Below are positions 1 through 9,682 of a stretch of DNA of 64,000 nt, in pieces. This DNA comes from Chryseobacterium piperi. Lineage in GTDB: Bacteria > Bacteroidota > Bacteroidia > Flavobacteriales > Weeksellaceae. Numbering within the stretch: position 1 is the stretch's first letter; each line of letters starts with the position of its first letter. A program made the translations under genes and the position numbers. A model generated the notes under the pieces. It saw only the letters and a list, made by a program, of their open reading frames with translations, was not told the DNA's origin and searched no databases. Location of the stretch: contig NZ_CP023049.2 of assembly GCF_002285635.2 (NCBI RefSeq), positions 1-64,000 of the forward strand. Reading direction: 5' to 3'.

Positions 1-297
1 GACACTTTGCATCATTTCAGGAGAATTCATATTAATAACAGGGCAATGATTGGCTACTATATTAGAACCTTCAAATTTGCTATTAGAAAAATCATTCGTT
101 GCTTCGTCAAACAAGTCCCCAATTTCAATGTCGTGTACTGCACAAAGTTTTAATAAATTTTCAACAGAAGGTTTTGAACTATCTGACTCCCATTTGTTAT
201 ATGCAGCTTGAGAAACATCTAGCTGCAATGCCATTTCTGCTTGTGATATTCCTTTATTTTTTCTCAGTCTTGTTAGTTTGGTTCCCAGTGTTGCCAT
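1..297 (-). CDS. XRE-family helix-turn-helix regulator (3' end outside window)
   Basis: The visible 99 codons start at ATG 297-295 and run off the left edge. They begin MATLGTKLTRLRKNKGISQA, a classic Cro/C1-type helix-turn-helix: roughly residues 5-60, with 'SQAEMALQLDVSQAAYNKWE' as the two recognition helices and then 'KPSVENLLKLC'. Such proteins bind operator DNA as dimers and usually repress their own promoter. The part after residue 65 is too short to assign a partner domain. It is transcribed divergently from the RHS operon, and repeated TTATAACCAA boxes lie just upstream of its start, so autoregulation is plausible (inference). Its target genes cannot be told from this window. Confidence 0.85.
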   Translation of the reverse strand, partial: MATLGTKLTRLRKNKGISQAEMALQLDVSQAAYNKWESDSSKPSVENLLKLCAVHDIEIGDLFDEATNDFSNSKFEGSNIVANHCPVINMNSPEMMQSV

Positions 298-325
298 AAG
301 TAAGTTTTGTCTTGCTAAAATATAA

Positions 326-376
326 AAAATATACGAGGTGTTAATTATAACCAACGGTTGTTAAAATTATAACCAA
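326..376 (-). promoter_or_regulatory. Promoter and candidate operator of the XRE gene
   Basis: On the minus strand a -7 like box TATATTTT (326-333) sits 18 nt from a TTG (352-354), close to the Bacteroidota promoter consensus TTTG-N19-TAnnTTTG. Two direct copies of TTATAACCAA (345-354 and 367-376) start 22 bp apart, about two helical turns, and the first overlaps the -33 box. That geometry fits a repressor site. Binding by the adjacent XRE protein is an inference. Confidence 0.4.
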
Positions 377-488
377 AAGTTTTCACGTCAATTAGAATTA
401 TTTTATATATTAGCAAAATAGCCGTTTATAATAAGATGACTGCAATCCCTTAGATAAATTCAGTGTTTTTATTACAAAATAAAATAAT

Positions 489-523
489 GCGACAAGTTCT
501 GTCGCCTTGGGATGGTAGCTTTG
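489..523 (+). promoter_or_regulatory. Hairpin and possible -7 box upstream of the RHS operon
   Basis: This lies in the 335-bp gap 298-632. GCGACA (489-494) and TGTCGC (500-505) form a perfect 6-bp stem. TAGCTTTG at 516-523 matches the Bacteroidota -7 consensus TAnnTTTG exactly, but no clear TTTG is seen 19 nt upstream. It could be the promoter of the operon starting at 633. Nothing else recognisable was seen in the gap. Confidence 0.3.
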
Positions 524-632
524 TAATAGAAACAAAAAATAAAAGCTTATGAAAAAAATATATTTTTTACTTTAAAATATGGGGGAATCGCCCTATAAAT
601 ATCTCTTAGATTTAACGCAATAAAAAATTCAA

Positions 633-2201
633 ATGCCTATGAAAAAAAATTATATTGGTGTGCTAATCCTATGCACCATACTCAAAACAAATGCCCAACA
701 GGTGCAATGGCAGAAAGACATTCGATCCTCCACACAGGATTTTCTGAGCCAGGTGACCACAACAATCGACGGACAATATTTAATTACAGGAAGTGCGATT
801 CAGGCTGGAAGCCAGAAGGTGGGAGCTGGAAGTACTACCCAAAACAATGGTTATGATTTTCACTTGATTAAATTGACACAAAATGGAGAACAGCTTTGGG
901 AAAAATATTTTGCTGGAAATAACCATGATTATTTATCTGCAACGGTGAATACCCAGGAAGGAGGAGCGCTTTTAGCAGGCACCTCACATTCGGGGAAGGG
1001 CCTCGATAAAAAAGAAGATTCCAAAGGCGGATCCGATATCTGGCTGATTAGAATCAATGAATTTGGTGATGAACTGTGGCAAAAGACTTTAGGAGGCTCT
1101 TCGGATGAAGAGGCAAGAGCTGTAGTCCAGACAACAGATCTTGGATATGTTGTGGCTGCCAATGTACAAAACTCCTCTAAAGGCTATGGCTCCAAAGATG
1201 TCTTAATTATCAAGTTGGATAAAAACGGAAAAGAGATATCACAACTTGTATTAGGAGGAAAAAATCTAGATGAAGTAGAAAAAATGATACCTACGAAGGA
1301 TGGTGGTGTACTAGTAGGGATTTACTCACGCAGTGGAATTGGAGGGACTAAACAGACTGAGAATTTCGGCGAAGGGGACTACTATATTATCAAACTGAGC
1401 AAGGATCTAAAGGTAGAATGGGAAAAGAATTTTGGTGGAACGGGTGATGACCACCTGAGAACATTGGCATTAACTTCGACCGGATATATGATTGGTGGAG
1501 AATCCAGATCTGATAGATCAGGAAACAAAACGGTAGGAATTGAAGAGGGTACCGACCTCTGGTTAATATCTCTTGACGAACGAGGAAATGAACAATGGCA
1601 AAAATCCTACAACTTTAAAAACCGGGATGTTTTGATGGGAATGAGCGTACTCCAAACTGCCGAAGACAAAACTAAAGGACTTTTGATTGGAGGTTACACT
1701 CAAGCCGAAGAAAGAATAGAGTCTAATGATGAAACCTTTTGGATGCTGTACCTGAATCAGGATGGAAATGAGCAGTGGAGAAAACACGTAAAAGGAAAAG
1801 AAAGCAAAAAAGAGGAAAGACTTTCGGATCTAAAGTTAAACAGAGATGGCTCGATCATCCTGGCAGGCACCAGTGCTGATGAATTAGGCAAAGAGAACTG
1901 GAAGATTGTGAAGTTGGGAGACAAGCAACTTGATCAGTTAATTGAAAAGCAAGATATTAAAATCTATCCGAATCCGGTATCTGACTTTGCGTATGTGGAG
2001 ATTGGATTTGAAGGTTTAAAAGCTGGAATGTTTGAGGCTGAGATTGCCGTATATGATATGGGCGGAAGACAATTACAGAGTCTTAAAACAAAGGATAGAG
2101 TAACCAAGGTAAATACCCGGAATCTGATTCAAGGGGCATATCTGGTTACTGTAAAAACGGATACTAATAAAACTGCCAGCGCAAAGCTGATAAAAAAATA
2201 A
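633..2201 (+). CDS. T9SS-sorted secreted protein with WEKxFGG-type repeats
   Basis: The 522-residue protein has a Sec signal peptide (residues 1 to about 21, ending at TNAQQ). ATG 639, giving MKKN, is an equally good start. The middle is a series of blocks of about 50-60 residues, each with D-x-W-L-I-x-L/I, an E-x-W-x-K motif followed by FGG or LGG, and a GGY/GG turn, as in beta-propeller-like surface repeats. The last 80 or so residues, from 'IKIYPNPVSDFAYVEI' to 'GAYLVTVKTD' and a basic end, are a type A T9SS sorting domain (Por_Secre_tail). The protein should therefore cross the outer membrane by T9SS and stay on the surface or be released. It is followed after 8 nt by an RHS gene and probably shares its transcript. 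Its molecular role is unknown; a surface partner for the RHS proteins is an inference from position. Confidence 0.85.
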   Translation: MPMKKNYIGVLILCTILKTNAQQVQWQKDIRSSTQDFLSQVTTTIDGQYLITGSAIQAGSQKVGAGSTTQNNGYDFHLIKLTQNGEQLWEKYFAGNNHDYLSATVNTQEGGALLAGTSHSGKGLDKKEDSKGGSDIWLIRINEFGDELWQKTLGGSSDEEARAVVQTTDLGYVVAANVQNSSKGYGSKDVLIIKLDKNGKEISQLVLGGKNLDEVEKMIPTKDGGVLVGIYSRSGIGGTKQTENFGEGDYYIIKLSKDLKVEWEKNFGGTGDDHLRTLALTSTGYMIGGESRSDRSGNKTVGIEEGTDLWLISLDERGNEQWQKSYNFKNRDVLMGMSVLQTAEDKTKGLLIGGYTQAEERIESNDETFWMLYLNQDGNEQWRKHVKGKESKKEERLSDLKLNRDGSIILAGTSADELGKENWKIVKLGDKQLDQLIEKQDIKIYPNPVSDFAYVEIGFEGLKAGMFEAEIAVYDMGGRQLQSLKTKDRVTKVNTRNLIQGAYLVTVKTDTNKTASAKLIKK

Positions 2202-2209
2202 CATTAATT

Positions 2210-5200
2210 ATGAATAAATATTTACTATTTTTTTTCGTATTTCTACAATATCTTGTCTCTGGGCAAGGTGCTAACCCTGAAATATCTAATGAATTACCTA
2301 AAATAATTCCTCCATCTCCTTCTGTCAGCTCACTAATGAGGTTTGAAGAGATTCCTGTAAATAATTATACAGGAATTCCAGATATATCAATTCCTCTTTT
2401 TAATACGCCGCTCTCAACCAATTTAAATATTGATATAGGTCTAAAGTATCATGCAGCAGGTGTTAATTCGACTCAAATTTCGAGTGACGTTGGAGTAGGA
2501 TGGAGTTTATTTGCAGGAGGATCTATTTCCCGTGTTGTAAGGGGGCTGCCTGATGAATTGAAAATATTACCTACAGGCAATAATACTTCTCCGACAAGTA
2601 CTCCTTTTGGGAAAATAGGTATTTATCATAATGATATATCTAATGATAGAAATAATTACTACTATTTTGTTGAGAATATTCTTAATAATACTAAGGACTA
2701 TTATAAGCCTCAACTTTCCCAACAAGAGCAGAATATAGGCAATGAATTTTTATGGAATACAACAGTAAAGGGTAAATATGATACTGAACACGATCTATGG
2801 CAATTTAATTTTATGGGATTTTCGGGAAGGTTCTATATAAAAAAAATTGGGAATCAATTAATTATTCAGCCTTTAGACGAGTATAGGATTAGAATTGAGA
2901 ATCAATATAATAATAATTTTGAACCAATAGGATTTATTATCTACGATGAATATGGCTATAAATATACATTTAATGAAATTGAGACAACAAGAAATTTTGG
3001 AGCTATACAATCTATGACAATAAATAATGATGGGAACTATATTACTTCAGATAAAATGTACTCAGACAGACTTTTTAGAAGCGCTTTTCATATTTCCGAG
3101 GTATTTGATCAAAATAATAATTTATTAGTTCTTTTTAAGTATAATCAAAATCCAGAATTTAAGGAAGGATTTAGAAACTCGACAATTATTAAAAATAGTT
3201 TTGCGGAAAGTGATATTGCTATGTATCACAAACAATATAACGGCTGTTTAGATCTTCCCGCATTAGAGTCTAGAAATATGTCCTCAGTTCTGGTTAATGT
3301 TAAGAAACTGGAAGAAATTCAAATTACAAATAAGTCTAAAATTATTTTTAATTTTTTACAAGGAAGATCCGATACTAATTTAACAACTCCAAATAATAGT
3401 GTTTATCTAAAATCAATAACTGTAAAGGATTGGAATGATCATTTTGTTAATAAATACGAGTTTGAAAATAGTTATCAATATACATTAGACAGAAGAATGT
3501 TTCTTGCTAAGATTAATATTTACAATAATGACAACCAAATTGAGCAGAATTATCAATTTGATTATTTCAACAAAAATATAAGTGGTAATATCGGAGGCAA
3601 TGGTAAAGTTATTGGGAGAGATAAATGGGGTTATTTCAATTTACTAGATCAGTGTGAGCTTACTACAGAAAGACATAAAGAGGCAACTCCTGAATTTTCA
3701 ACTCATGAATTGCTTCAAAAAATAAAATATCCAACAGGTGGAACTGCCGTTTTTGACTTTGAATCAAACAAATATTCTTTTATTGGAAACCAAGAAATAA
3801 CTAATCTACCTGTAAATAGTGATACTTATACATTTGTAGATTCAATTTTGTATAGTTTAAATAATAATAATCCTATAAAAGCAATACCGGTAAGTAATAC
3901 TGATCGTATGGTCAAGTTTTATCCCAGTCTTTACCATGATCCTGGAAATAGTACACGAACTTTTATATTACAAAAGAAAGTCAATGGTGCATGGGTTCAA
4001 GTCGAAAATTTAATATGTACAGAACAAAATCAGCAATGTTGTATCTCTGTTAAATTAGATAAACTTGTTGAATACGCTATTAGAAGACATAATTTTGATG
4101 TCACTTATAAGGATAATGATGATATCTCATTTACTATCTATAATATTGAGAAAAAGAAATATTTACATGGAGGAGGTAACAGAATAAAAAAAATAAGTTA
4201 TTATGATAAAAATATTCAAAATTTACCATCTAAAGAAAGAGTATACAATTATGAATGGTTAAATGATCCGAATAAGAGTAGTGGCTCATTAGTTTTTTTT
4301 ACTCCTACTTTTGATTATAATGATACATTTGCTACAGAATTATCTCAGGGAGCTTATAATTCATATTGTAATTCCCCTTTTACCAATACTCTCCATGGTT
4401 ACCTTTCAGAAAGTTCAGCGAACTATCTCATTTCATTGAAAACGCATGGTGCAGATGTAGGATACAAGAGTGTTTCAGTTTCTGAAACTGGTAATGGAAA
4501 AATACAGTATGAATATACTTCTCCACTAGATTTTCCAGAAAATGATGTCCAGTTAGGACCTCCTTTCATGCCGTCACATAATTATGATTATAAAAGGGGA
4601 CTTCTATTAAAACAAAAAATTTTTGACAATAATAATAGATTACTTTCTGAATTAACTAATCAATATTCTTATGTGGAAAGTCTAATTCATACTGGGCTTA
4701 GGTTTAGAAGGCCATATGGAAGTTGTTATACGGGACCTGTGGCTTATAATGATGGGTTTTATGAGGCTTATAAAAATTTTGTAACCTCTCCTCCTCAGGA
4801 GGTTTGCGTTCCTTGTAATGGATTGAGTACAGATTTTTCAACAAAAAAAGGATTCCTATGTGGCCTTCCCCTGGACCTTAACTCTCCTAAAATCTTAGTG
4901 TTTCCAATATTTGAAGCGTTTGGATGGTCAAAGTTAGGGTCAAAAATTAGTAAAAATTACTTCTACGAAAATGGCTCTCAAAAAACGTTAGAAAAAAAAG
5001 AATTATTTGAATATAATAATATCAATAAGAAGGTATTGCAACATAGTACGACTATTGAAGATGGAACAGAATTAAATAGTAGATATTTTTATCATAGCGG
5101 TAATTCCGTATATTCAAAGAATAGGATTTCAGAAATTGAAAAAATTGAAAACTATAGAAATGGGAAATTGTTAAATACAAAAAAAATTAATTATAAGAAA

Positions 5201-5707
5201 GACTGGCCAGGCAATGGGGCTTATCTTCCCAGTCAAATTCAGACTTCTTTAGGAACTCTAAGCTTAGAGAATGAAGTTACCTATGATCGATACGATTCCA
5301 AAGGAAACATTCAGCAGTATACTACAAAAGCTGGAGTTTCAACAACCATTATCTGGGGCTATAATCAAACTCAGCCCATTGCCAAAATAGAAGGTGCTAA
5401 GCTAGCTGATATTACCCCATCTTTGATCACTACCATTGTCAATGCTTCCAATACTGATGCAGCTAATCCCGCTCAGGAACCTGCGCTCATTACGGCATTA
5501 GATAACTTTAGAAAAAATTCAGGTTTATCCAATTACCAGATCACAACGTATACTTACGACCCTTTAATTGGTGTGACCAGTATTACCCCTCCATCAGGAA
5601 TCAGAGAAGTGTATATCTATGACACCGCTAACAGGCTGAAAGAAATAAGACAGGATTCCAAAACAGGAAATCTGGTCAAAGAATTCAAGTACAATTATAA
5701 AAACTAA
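2210..5707 (+). CDS. Exported RHS-repeat protein, first (N-terminal) partner
   Basis: The 1165-residue protein starts with a Sec signal peptide ('MNKYLLFFFVFLQYLVSGQG'). Residues 30-120 ('VPVNNYTGIPDISIPLF'-like stretch, then 'GVGWSLFAGGSISRVVRG') resemble the start of SpvB/TcaC-like RHS scaffolds. YD/RHS repeats follow ('YDRYDSKGNIQQYTTKAG', 'YTYDPLIGVTSITPPSGI', 'YIYDTANRLKEIRQDSKT'). There is no RHS core, no toxin tip and no T9SS tail. It ends 6 nt before the DUF6443/RHS-core gene. In flavobacteria such a pair reads like one RHS shell split in two, and together they would make the cocoon that holds the tip (family knowledge plus inference). By eye the first 3 kb is much more AT-rich than the last 0.5 kb, which matches the next gene in composition. 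Confidence 0.8.
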   Translation: MNKYLLFFFVFLQYLVSGQGANPEISNELPKIIPPSPSVSSLMRFEEIPVNNYTGIPDISIPLFNTPLSTNLNIDIGLKYHAAGVNSTQISSDVGVGWSLFAGGSISRVVRGLPDELKILPTGNNTSPTSTPFGKIGIYHNDISNDRNNYYYFVENILNNTKDYYKPQLSQQEQNIGNEFLWNTTVKGKYDTEHDLWQFNFMGFSGRFYIKKIGNQLIIQPLDEYRIRIENQYNNNFEPIGFIIYDEYGYKYTFNEIETTRNFGAIQSMTINNDGNYITSDKMYSDRLFRSAFHISEVFDQNNNLLVLFKYNQNPEFKEGFRNSTIIKNSFAESDIAMYHKQYNGCLDLPALESRNMSSVLVNVKKLEEIQITNKSKIIFNFLQGRSDTNLTTPNNSVYLKSITVKDWNDHFVNKYEFENSYQYTLDRRMFLAKINIYNNDNQIEQNYQFDYFNKNISGNIGGNGKVIGRDKWGYFNLLDQCELTTERHKEATPEFSTHELLQKIKYPTGGTAVFDFESNKYSFIGNQEITNLPVNSDTYTFVDSILYSLNNNNPIKAIPVSNTDRMVKFYPSLYHDPGNSTRTFILQKKVNGAWVQVENLICTEQNQQCCISVKLDKLVEYAIRRHNFDVTYKDNDDISFTIYNIEKKKYLHGGGNRIKKISYYDKNIQNLPSKERVYNYEWLNDPNKSSGSLVFFTPTFDYNDTFATELSQGAYNSYCNSPFTNTLHGYLSESSANYLISLKTHGADVGYKSVSVSETGNGKIQYEYTSPLDFPENDVQLGPPFMPSHNYDYKRGLLLKQKIFDNNNRLLSELTNQYSYVESLIHTGLRFRRPYGSCYTGPVAYNDGFYEAYKNFVTSPPQEVCVPCNGLSTDFSTKKGFLCGLPLDLNSPKILVFPIFEAFGWSKLGSKISKNYFYENGSQKTLEKKELFEYNNINKKVLQHSTTIEDGTELNSRYFYHSGNSVYSKNRISEIEKIENYRNGKLLNTKKINYKKDWPGNGAYLPSQIQTSLGTLSLENEVTYDRYDSKGNIQQYTTKAGVSTTIIWGYNQTQPIAKIEGAKLADITPSLITTIVNASNTDAANPAQEPALITALDNFRKNSGLSNYQITTYTYDPLIGVTSITPPSGIREVYIYDTANRLKEIRQDSKTGNLVKEFKYNYKN

Positions 5708-5713
5708 CCCCTG

Positions 5714-8700
5714 ATGAAAAAAATAATTATCCCAATAGGAGCCTTGCTGATCTCAGGATTAGCCCATGCTCAGTTAAGCCCAACAGAAAATTACGTTTAT
5801 TCCAAAACATATCTTGATTATAATGCCAGTAATCAACCTACCAAAACTGCAGAAACGGTAGAATATTTTGATGGTTTAGGGAGACCTAAACAAATTATTA
5901 ATATCAAAGCCTCTCCTTTAGGAAGAGATGTGGTTACCCATATTGAATATGACGGCTTTGGAAGACAGGTCAAAGACTTTCTTCCTGTTCCCCAGGCTCA
6001 AAGCACCAATGGAGCTATTGTTTCCAATCCTTTAGCTAATGCCACCCAGACCAGCATCTATGGCCAGGAAAAGATCTTTGCAGAAAAGACCCTGGAAAAT
6101 TCTCCTCTGGATAGAATACTGGAACAGAAACAGGTAGGTAATGCCTGGAACACAAAACCGGTAAAGTTTGACTATGGAACCAATACGGCTACAGAGGTCA
6201 GAAAATATGTGACCACCACCACTTTCATGGAAGGAAGAACGAATTCTGTCTTAAAAGTGGCTGCCAATGATGCGAACTCTGCAAGTGGGTTTTATAAAGC
6301 CAATCAACTCTATAAAAACTCGGTAAAGGATGAAGATGGCAATGAAACCATAGAGTTTAAAAATGGCCAGGGTCAAACTGTCTTAGTCAGAAAAGTATTA
6401 GGAGCCGGTCAGAATGCAGATACCTATTATATCTATAATGAATATAATCAATTGGCTTTTGTCCTTCCGCCCGAAGGATCAAATGCTGCTAAAAGCTTAG
6501 GTGTAGGGGTTCAGTTTTTAGATGGGTTTTTGATTAATCACTGTTACCAGTATCATTATGATGGGAAAAACAGGCTAGTACAAAAGAAACTTCCGGGTAA
6601 AGAATGGGAACATATGGTGTATGATAAAGCTGACCGTCTTATTATGACTCAAGATGCAGAAATGCGTAAGACCAATAAATGGCTGATCACTAAATATGAT
6701 CAGTTGGGAAGAGTTGCCTATACTGGAATTTTAACTGGGAACAATAGAATGGATAGGCAGACTCAGGCAGGAAATTTAGCTATTATTGAATCAAGGGAAT
6801 CTGGTGGATTTATCCGCAATGGAATGCGTATCTATTATAGTAACAGCCACTTCTCTAATATAGAGACGGTTTTGAGTGTGAATTACTACGATACCTATCC
6901 TCCGGGATCTCCTGCAGTAACCAATGTTTTTAATCATCAGCTTTTAGCTGATAACCCTTCACAGGATCGTTCCACCAAAGGATTACCTTTAGCCTCGTAC
7001 ATTAAAAATATAGAAGATGATGCCTGGACCCGAAACTTCACCTGGTATAATTCCAAAGGTCAGGTAATGGGAAGCAGAAGCATTAATCATTTAGGAGGAT
7101 ATACCATTCTTAACCATCAGCTTGATTTTTCTGGCACACCTCTTAGAACCAGTACCTATCATAAAAGGTTGGCTGGTGATGCCGAAAGACAGATACACGA
7201 ATACTTCACGTATGACCATCAGAACAGACTTCTGATGCATCGACATAAAGTAGGGCCTAATCCTCTTGAGATTTTAGCCCAGAATAAATACAATGAGCTT
7301 TCCCAGTTGGAAAATAAGAAAGTGGGTGGAGTTAGTGCTGCTGCACCACTTCAGCAGGTAGATTATCAATACAATATCCGAGGCTGGGTGACTCATATGA
7401 ATGATCCTGCTAACCTGGGAACTGATTTGTTTGGGTATAAAATGAAGTACAATCAGGTAGAAGGATTACAAACGCCAAATGTTAGCTTTTCTAATCTGAA
7501 GGTACTCCCTAAGTTTAATGGAAATATTGCTGAAGTCGACTGGAAGACGGCATCTTCTCCTAATGATAATTTAAGAAGATATGGGTATGTATATGATGGT
7601 TTAAATAGATTACTGGCAGGATTTTATCAAAGAGATACCAATCCATCAGCAAGAGAATATTTTGAAAAGATGGATTATGATTTGAATGGCAATATTACGA
7701 ATCTCAAAAGATCAGCCAATATACAATCTGGAAATACTGCAGCATTAATTGATGATCTTACCTATACTTACAATGGGAATAGGCTCAATAAAGTTACGGA
7801 TGCAACCCAAAGCTCTTTAGGGTATCCGGCAGGTGGAGGAGCAACCATTGCCTATGATCTGAATGGAAATATGATCAGTCATCCTGATAAAGACATTAGT
7901 AAGATTATTTATAATTATTTGAATTTGCCTAACAATATGACAAAAGGGACAGGCAGATTGAGCCAGATTACCAATTACGTTTATCGGGCTGATGGCGTAA
8001 AGATTAGAAAGAATAGTTCTGGAGGGATAATGCTTGGAATGAATCAAACAGAATATTTGGATGGGTTTCAATATAGTTTTGAAAATTTAGAAGTATGTTT
8101 AGGGTGTACTCCACCTGCACCCGAACTACAATTTGTTCCAACCTCAGAGGGCTATTATGATTTTGTAAAAAATAAGTATATTTACCACTATACGGATCAT
8201 TTAGGTAATGTGAGATTAAGTTATACCAGAAACAATACAGCCATAGAAGTTATTGAAGAAAATAACTTCTACCCATTTGGATTAAAGCATGAGGGATATA
8301 ATCCTTTGAATGGAAATCCGGCTTATCAATATAAGTACAATGGTAAGGAGTTGCAGGAGACTGGGATGTATGATTATGGAGCAAGATTCTATATGCCTGA
8401 CTTGGGAAGATGGGGCGTGGTGGATCCGCTGGCGGAGAAAATGACAAGACATAGTCCTTATAACTATGCTTTTAATAATCCTTTGAGATTTATTGACCCT
8501 GATGGAAGGCAAGGAACGGATTGGGTACACAATAGACAAACAAATAGTGTTTATTGGAATGAAAATGCAACAAGCCAAGCAACAGCAGGAGAAAATGAAA
8601 CTTATTTAGGTAAATCTGGGACATATACAACGGAGAATGGGTCTACAACTGCCTTAAATTCTGATGGTTCATATACCAATAACTCTTTATTGGGAGGAAT

Positions 8701-9277
8701 GGGGATAATGAATAATTTAGATCCTTTAATTCAAGCAGGTGATTCCGCATCAGCAATGAGTGTCGCTGCTTTTGGTACTCCTGATAATGGTTCGTATATA
8801 AGAGAAACTCCTGCATCCAATTCAACGGAAGCAGCAATGGGAAATCCATCGGGGCAGTTAGCTGTTGCGGGTCTATATGGATTGCAAGGAGCAGCTGCAG
8901 AAATTGGATTTTCTAAGGCATTAGGAGCAGTAGCAAAAGTTGCAACTACTTCAGATGGGTTCTTATTTGGAAGTATTAATATGAAAGCTCCTTTTGATAT
9001 TCCTGCTCAAAGATTTGGGCAAATGTCTATTGGGAAGAGTGATTTCTGGGGTGTAAGAGTTGGAACTAGTGAATTTGCAAATAGAACAGTAGTGGCAATA
9101 AAGCAAGAGTGGAATCCTTTAACTCAATATACATCTGGTATAGTTCCTAAAGGAACTCCAATTAAAATAGGAATAGTTGGACCTCAAGGTGGAGGATTTT
9201 ATACAGGAGGCTCTATCCAGTTTTTGACAGAATCTAAAAGTGTAGTAAATCAAGCAACTAAAATTATTCCTCGTTAA
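5714..9277 (+). CDS. Exported RHS-core protein (DUF6443) with element-encoded C-terminal tip
   Basis: The protein has 1187 residues. A signal peptide ('MKKIIIPIGALLISGLAHAQ') is followed by a DUF6443-like region ('VEYFDGLGRPKQIINIKASP', 'HIEYDGFGRQVKDFLPVP'), many YD repeats, and the RHS-associated core ('HYTDHLGNVRLSYTRN', 'NFYPFGLKHEGYNP', then '[20 protein letters not shown]' and '[12 protein letters not shown]'). RHS shells usually cleave after the DPDGR-type motif to free the tip. Codons 885-1187 (from 8366) are not the gene's own: they belong to the mobile element copy integrated at the 17-bp site, so the protein is a chimera. The last 100 residues ('[20 protein letters not shown]') are presumably the effector, but I do not recognise a toxin family. 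Immunity candidates follow after 5 nt. Confidence 0.85.
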   Translation: MKKIIIPIGALLISGLAHAQLSPTENYVYSKTYLDYNASNQPTKTAETVEYFDGLGRPKQIINIKASPLGRDVVTHIEYDGFGRQVKDFLPVPQAQSTNGAIVSNPLANATQTSIYGQEKIFAEKTLENSPLDRILEQKQVGNAWNTKPVKFDYGTNTATEVRKYVTTTTFMEGRTNSVLKVAANDANSASGFYKANQLYKNSVKDEDGNETIEFKNGQGQTVLVRKVLGAGQNADTYYIYNEYNQLAFVLPPEGSNAAKSLGVGVQFLDGFLINHCYQYHYDGKNRLVQKKLPGKEWEHMVYDKADRLIMTQDAEMRKTNKWLITKYDQLGRVAYTGILTGNNRMDRQTQAGNLAIIESRESGGFIRNGMRIYYSNSHFSNIETVLSVNYYDTYPPGSPAVTNVFNHQLLADNPSQDRSTKGLPLASYIKNIEDDAWTRNFTWYNSKGQVMGSRSINHLGGYTILNHQLDFSGTPLRTSTYHKRLAGDAERQIHEYFTYDHQNRLLMHRHKVGPNPLEILAQNKYNELSQLENKKVGGVSAAAPLQQVDYQYNIRGWVTHMNDPANLGTDLFGYKMKYNQVEGLQTPNVSFSNLKVLPKFNGNIAEVDWKTASSPNDNLRRYGYVYDGLNRLLAGFYQRDTNPSAREYFEKMDYDLNGNITNLKRSANIQSGNTAALIDDLTYTYNGNRLNKVTDATQSSLGYPAGGGATIAYDLNGNMISHPDKDISKIIYNYLNLPNNMTKGTGRLSQITNYVYRADGVKIRKNSSGGIMLGMNQTEYLDGFQYSFENLEVCLGCTPPAPELQFVPTSEGYYDFVKNKYIYHYTDHLGNVRLSYTRNNTAIEVIEENNFYPFGLKHEGYNPLNGNPAYQYKYNGKELQETGMYDYGARFYMPDLGRWGVVDPLAEKMTRHSPYNYAFNNPLRFIDPDGRQGTDWVHNRQTNSVYWNENATSQATAGENETYLGKSGTYTTENGSTTALNSDGSYTNNSLLGGMGIMNNLDPLIQAGDSASAMSVAAFGTPDNGSYIRETPASNSTEAAMGNPSGQLAVAGLYGLQGAAAEIGFSKALGAVAKVATTSDGFLFGSINMKAPFDIPAQRFGQMSIGKSDFWGVRVGTSEFANRTVVAIKQEWNPLTQYTSGIVPKGTPIKIGIVGPQGGGFYTGGSIQFLTESKSVVNQATKIIPR
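8366..8382 (+). repeat. 17-bp attachment-site repeat 1 (left junction)
   Basis: ATGTATGATTATGGAGC, in frame as M-Y-D-Y-G-A of the RHS core. Left flank is host rhs sequence; right flank is element sequence. The crossover must lie within these 17 bp. Confidence 0.85.
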
Positions 9278-9282
9278 AAATT

Positions 9283-9672
9283 ATGAAACTTGAAACCCCA
9301 ATAAGTTTTAGACTAAAAATAAATCTTCCAAATAAAAAAGAAGTTTTATATCACGATCTATACGAAATTTGTCAAGGTTGTCCGGAAGTTGGAAAATTGT
9401 CTATTGATGGAAATCTGATAAAAAGAGAAATATTTGGAGGTCCGTTATTATATGAGAATGGATTTATTTATATTCCTTGTTTTAGAAAAAAATGGTTTAA
9501 CTCTGGATTTTATTTGGTCAAAATAAATACTTCTACATTAGAATTTACTGTAATATCAGATATGTATCAAATAATAGATTTAATAAAAATCGAGAATGAT
9601 AGTATTTATTTTTATGATAACTTAGAACAAAGTGAGATTAGAGAAATCTCTTTAAAAAAAATTACTCATTAA
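9283..9672 (+). CDS. Candidate cytoplasmic immunity protein for the element tip (copy 1)
   Basis: This is a 129-residue protein with no signal peptide or membrane segment, starting 5 nt after the RHS stop. It is rich in beta-type, aromatic segments ('NGFIYIPCFRKKWFNSGFYL', 'ISDMYQIIDLIKI'). I do not recognise the family. In polymorphic-toxin loci the gene immediately after the RHS tip is normally its immunity gene, and this gene travels with the tip in all four element copies, so immunity is the best inference. The next gene follows after 10 nt and probably shares the transcript. Confidence 0.6.
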   Translation: MKLETPISFRLKINLPNKKEVLYHDLYEICQGCPEVGKLSIDGNLIKREIFGGPLLYENGFIYIPCFRKKWFNSGFYLVKINTSTLEFTVISDMYQIIDLIKIENDSIYFYDNLEQSEIREISLKKITH

Positions 9673-9682
9673 TATTTCAAAA

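Noticed and set aside
8366-8382. Homologous recombination in the RHS core as sole cause of the tip change
   Set aside because: Beyond the 17 bp both flanks change abruptly, and the inserted DNA carries its own recombinase, so ordinary exchange between two cores does not explain the extra 7.2 kb. It may still contribute to copy-number change.
8990-9277. Naming the tip as an ADP-ribosyltransferase, nuclease or other known toxin
   Set aside because: No catalytic motif could be recognised with confidence, so the tip is left unassigned.
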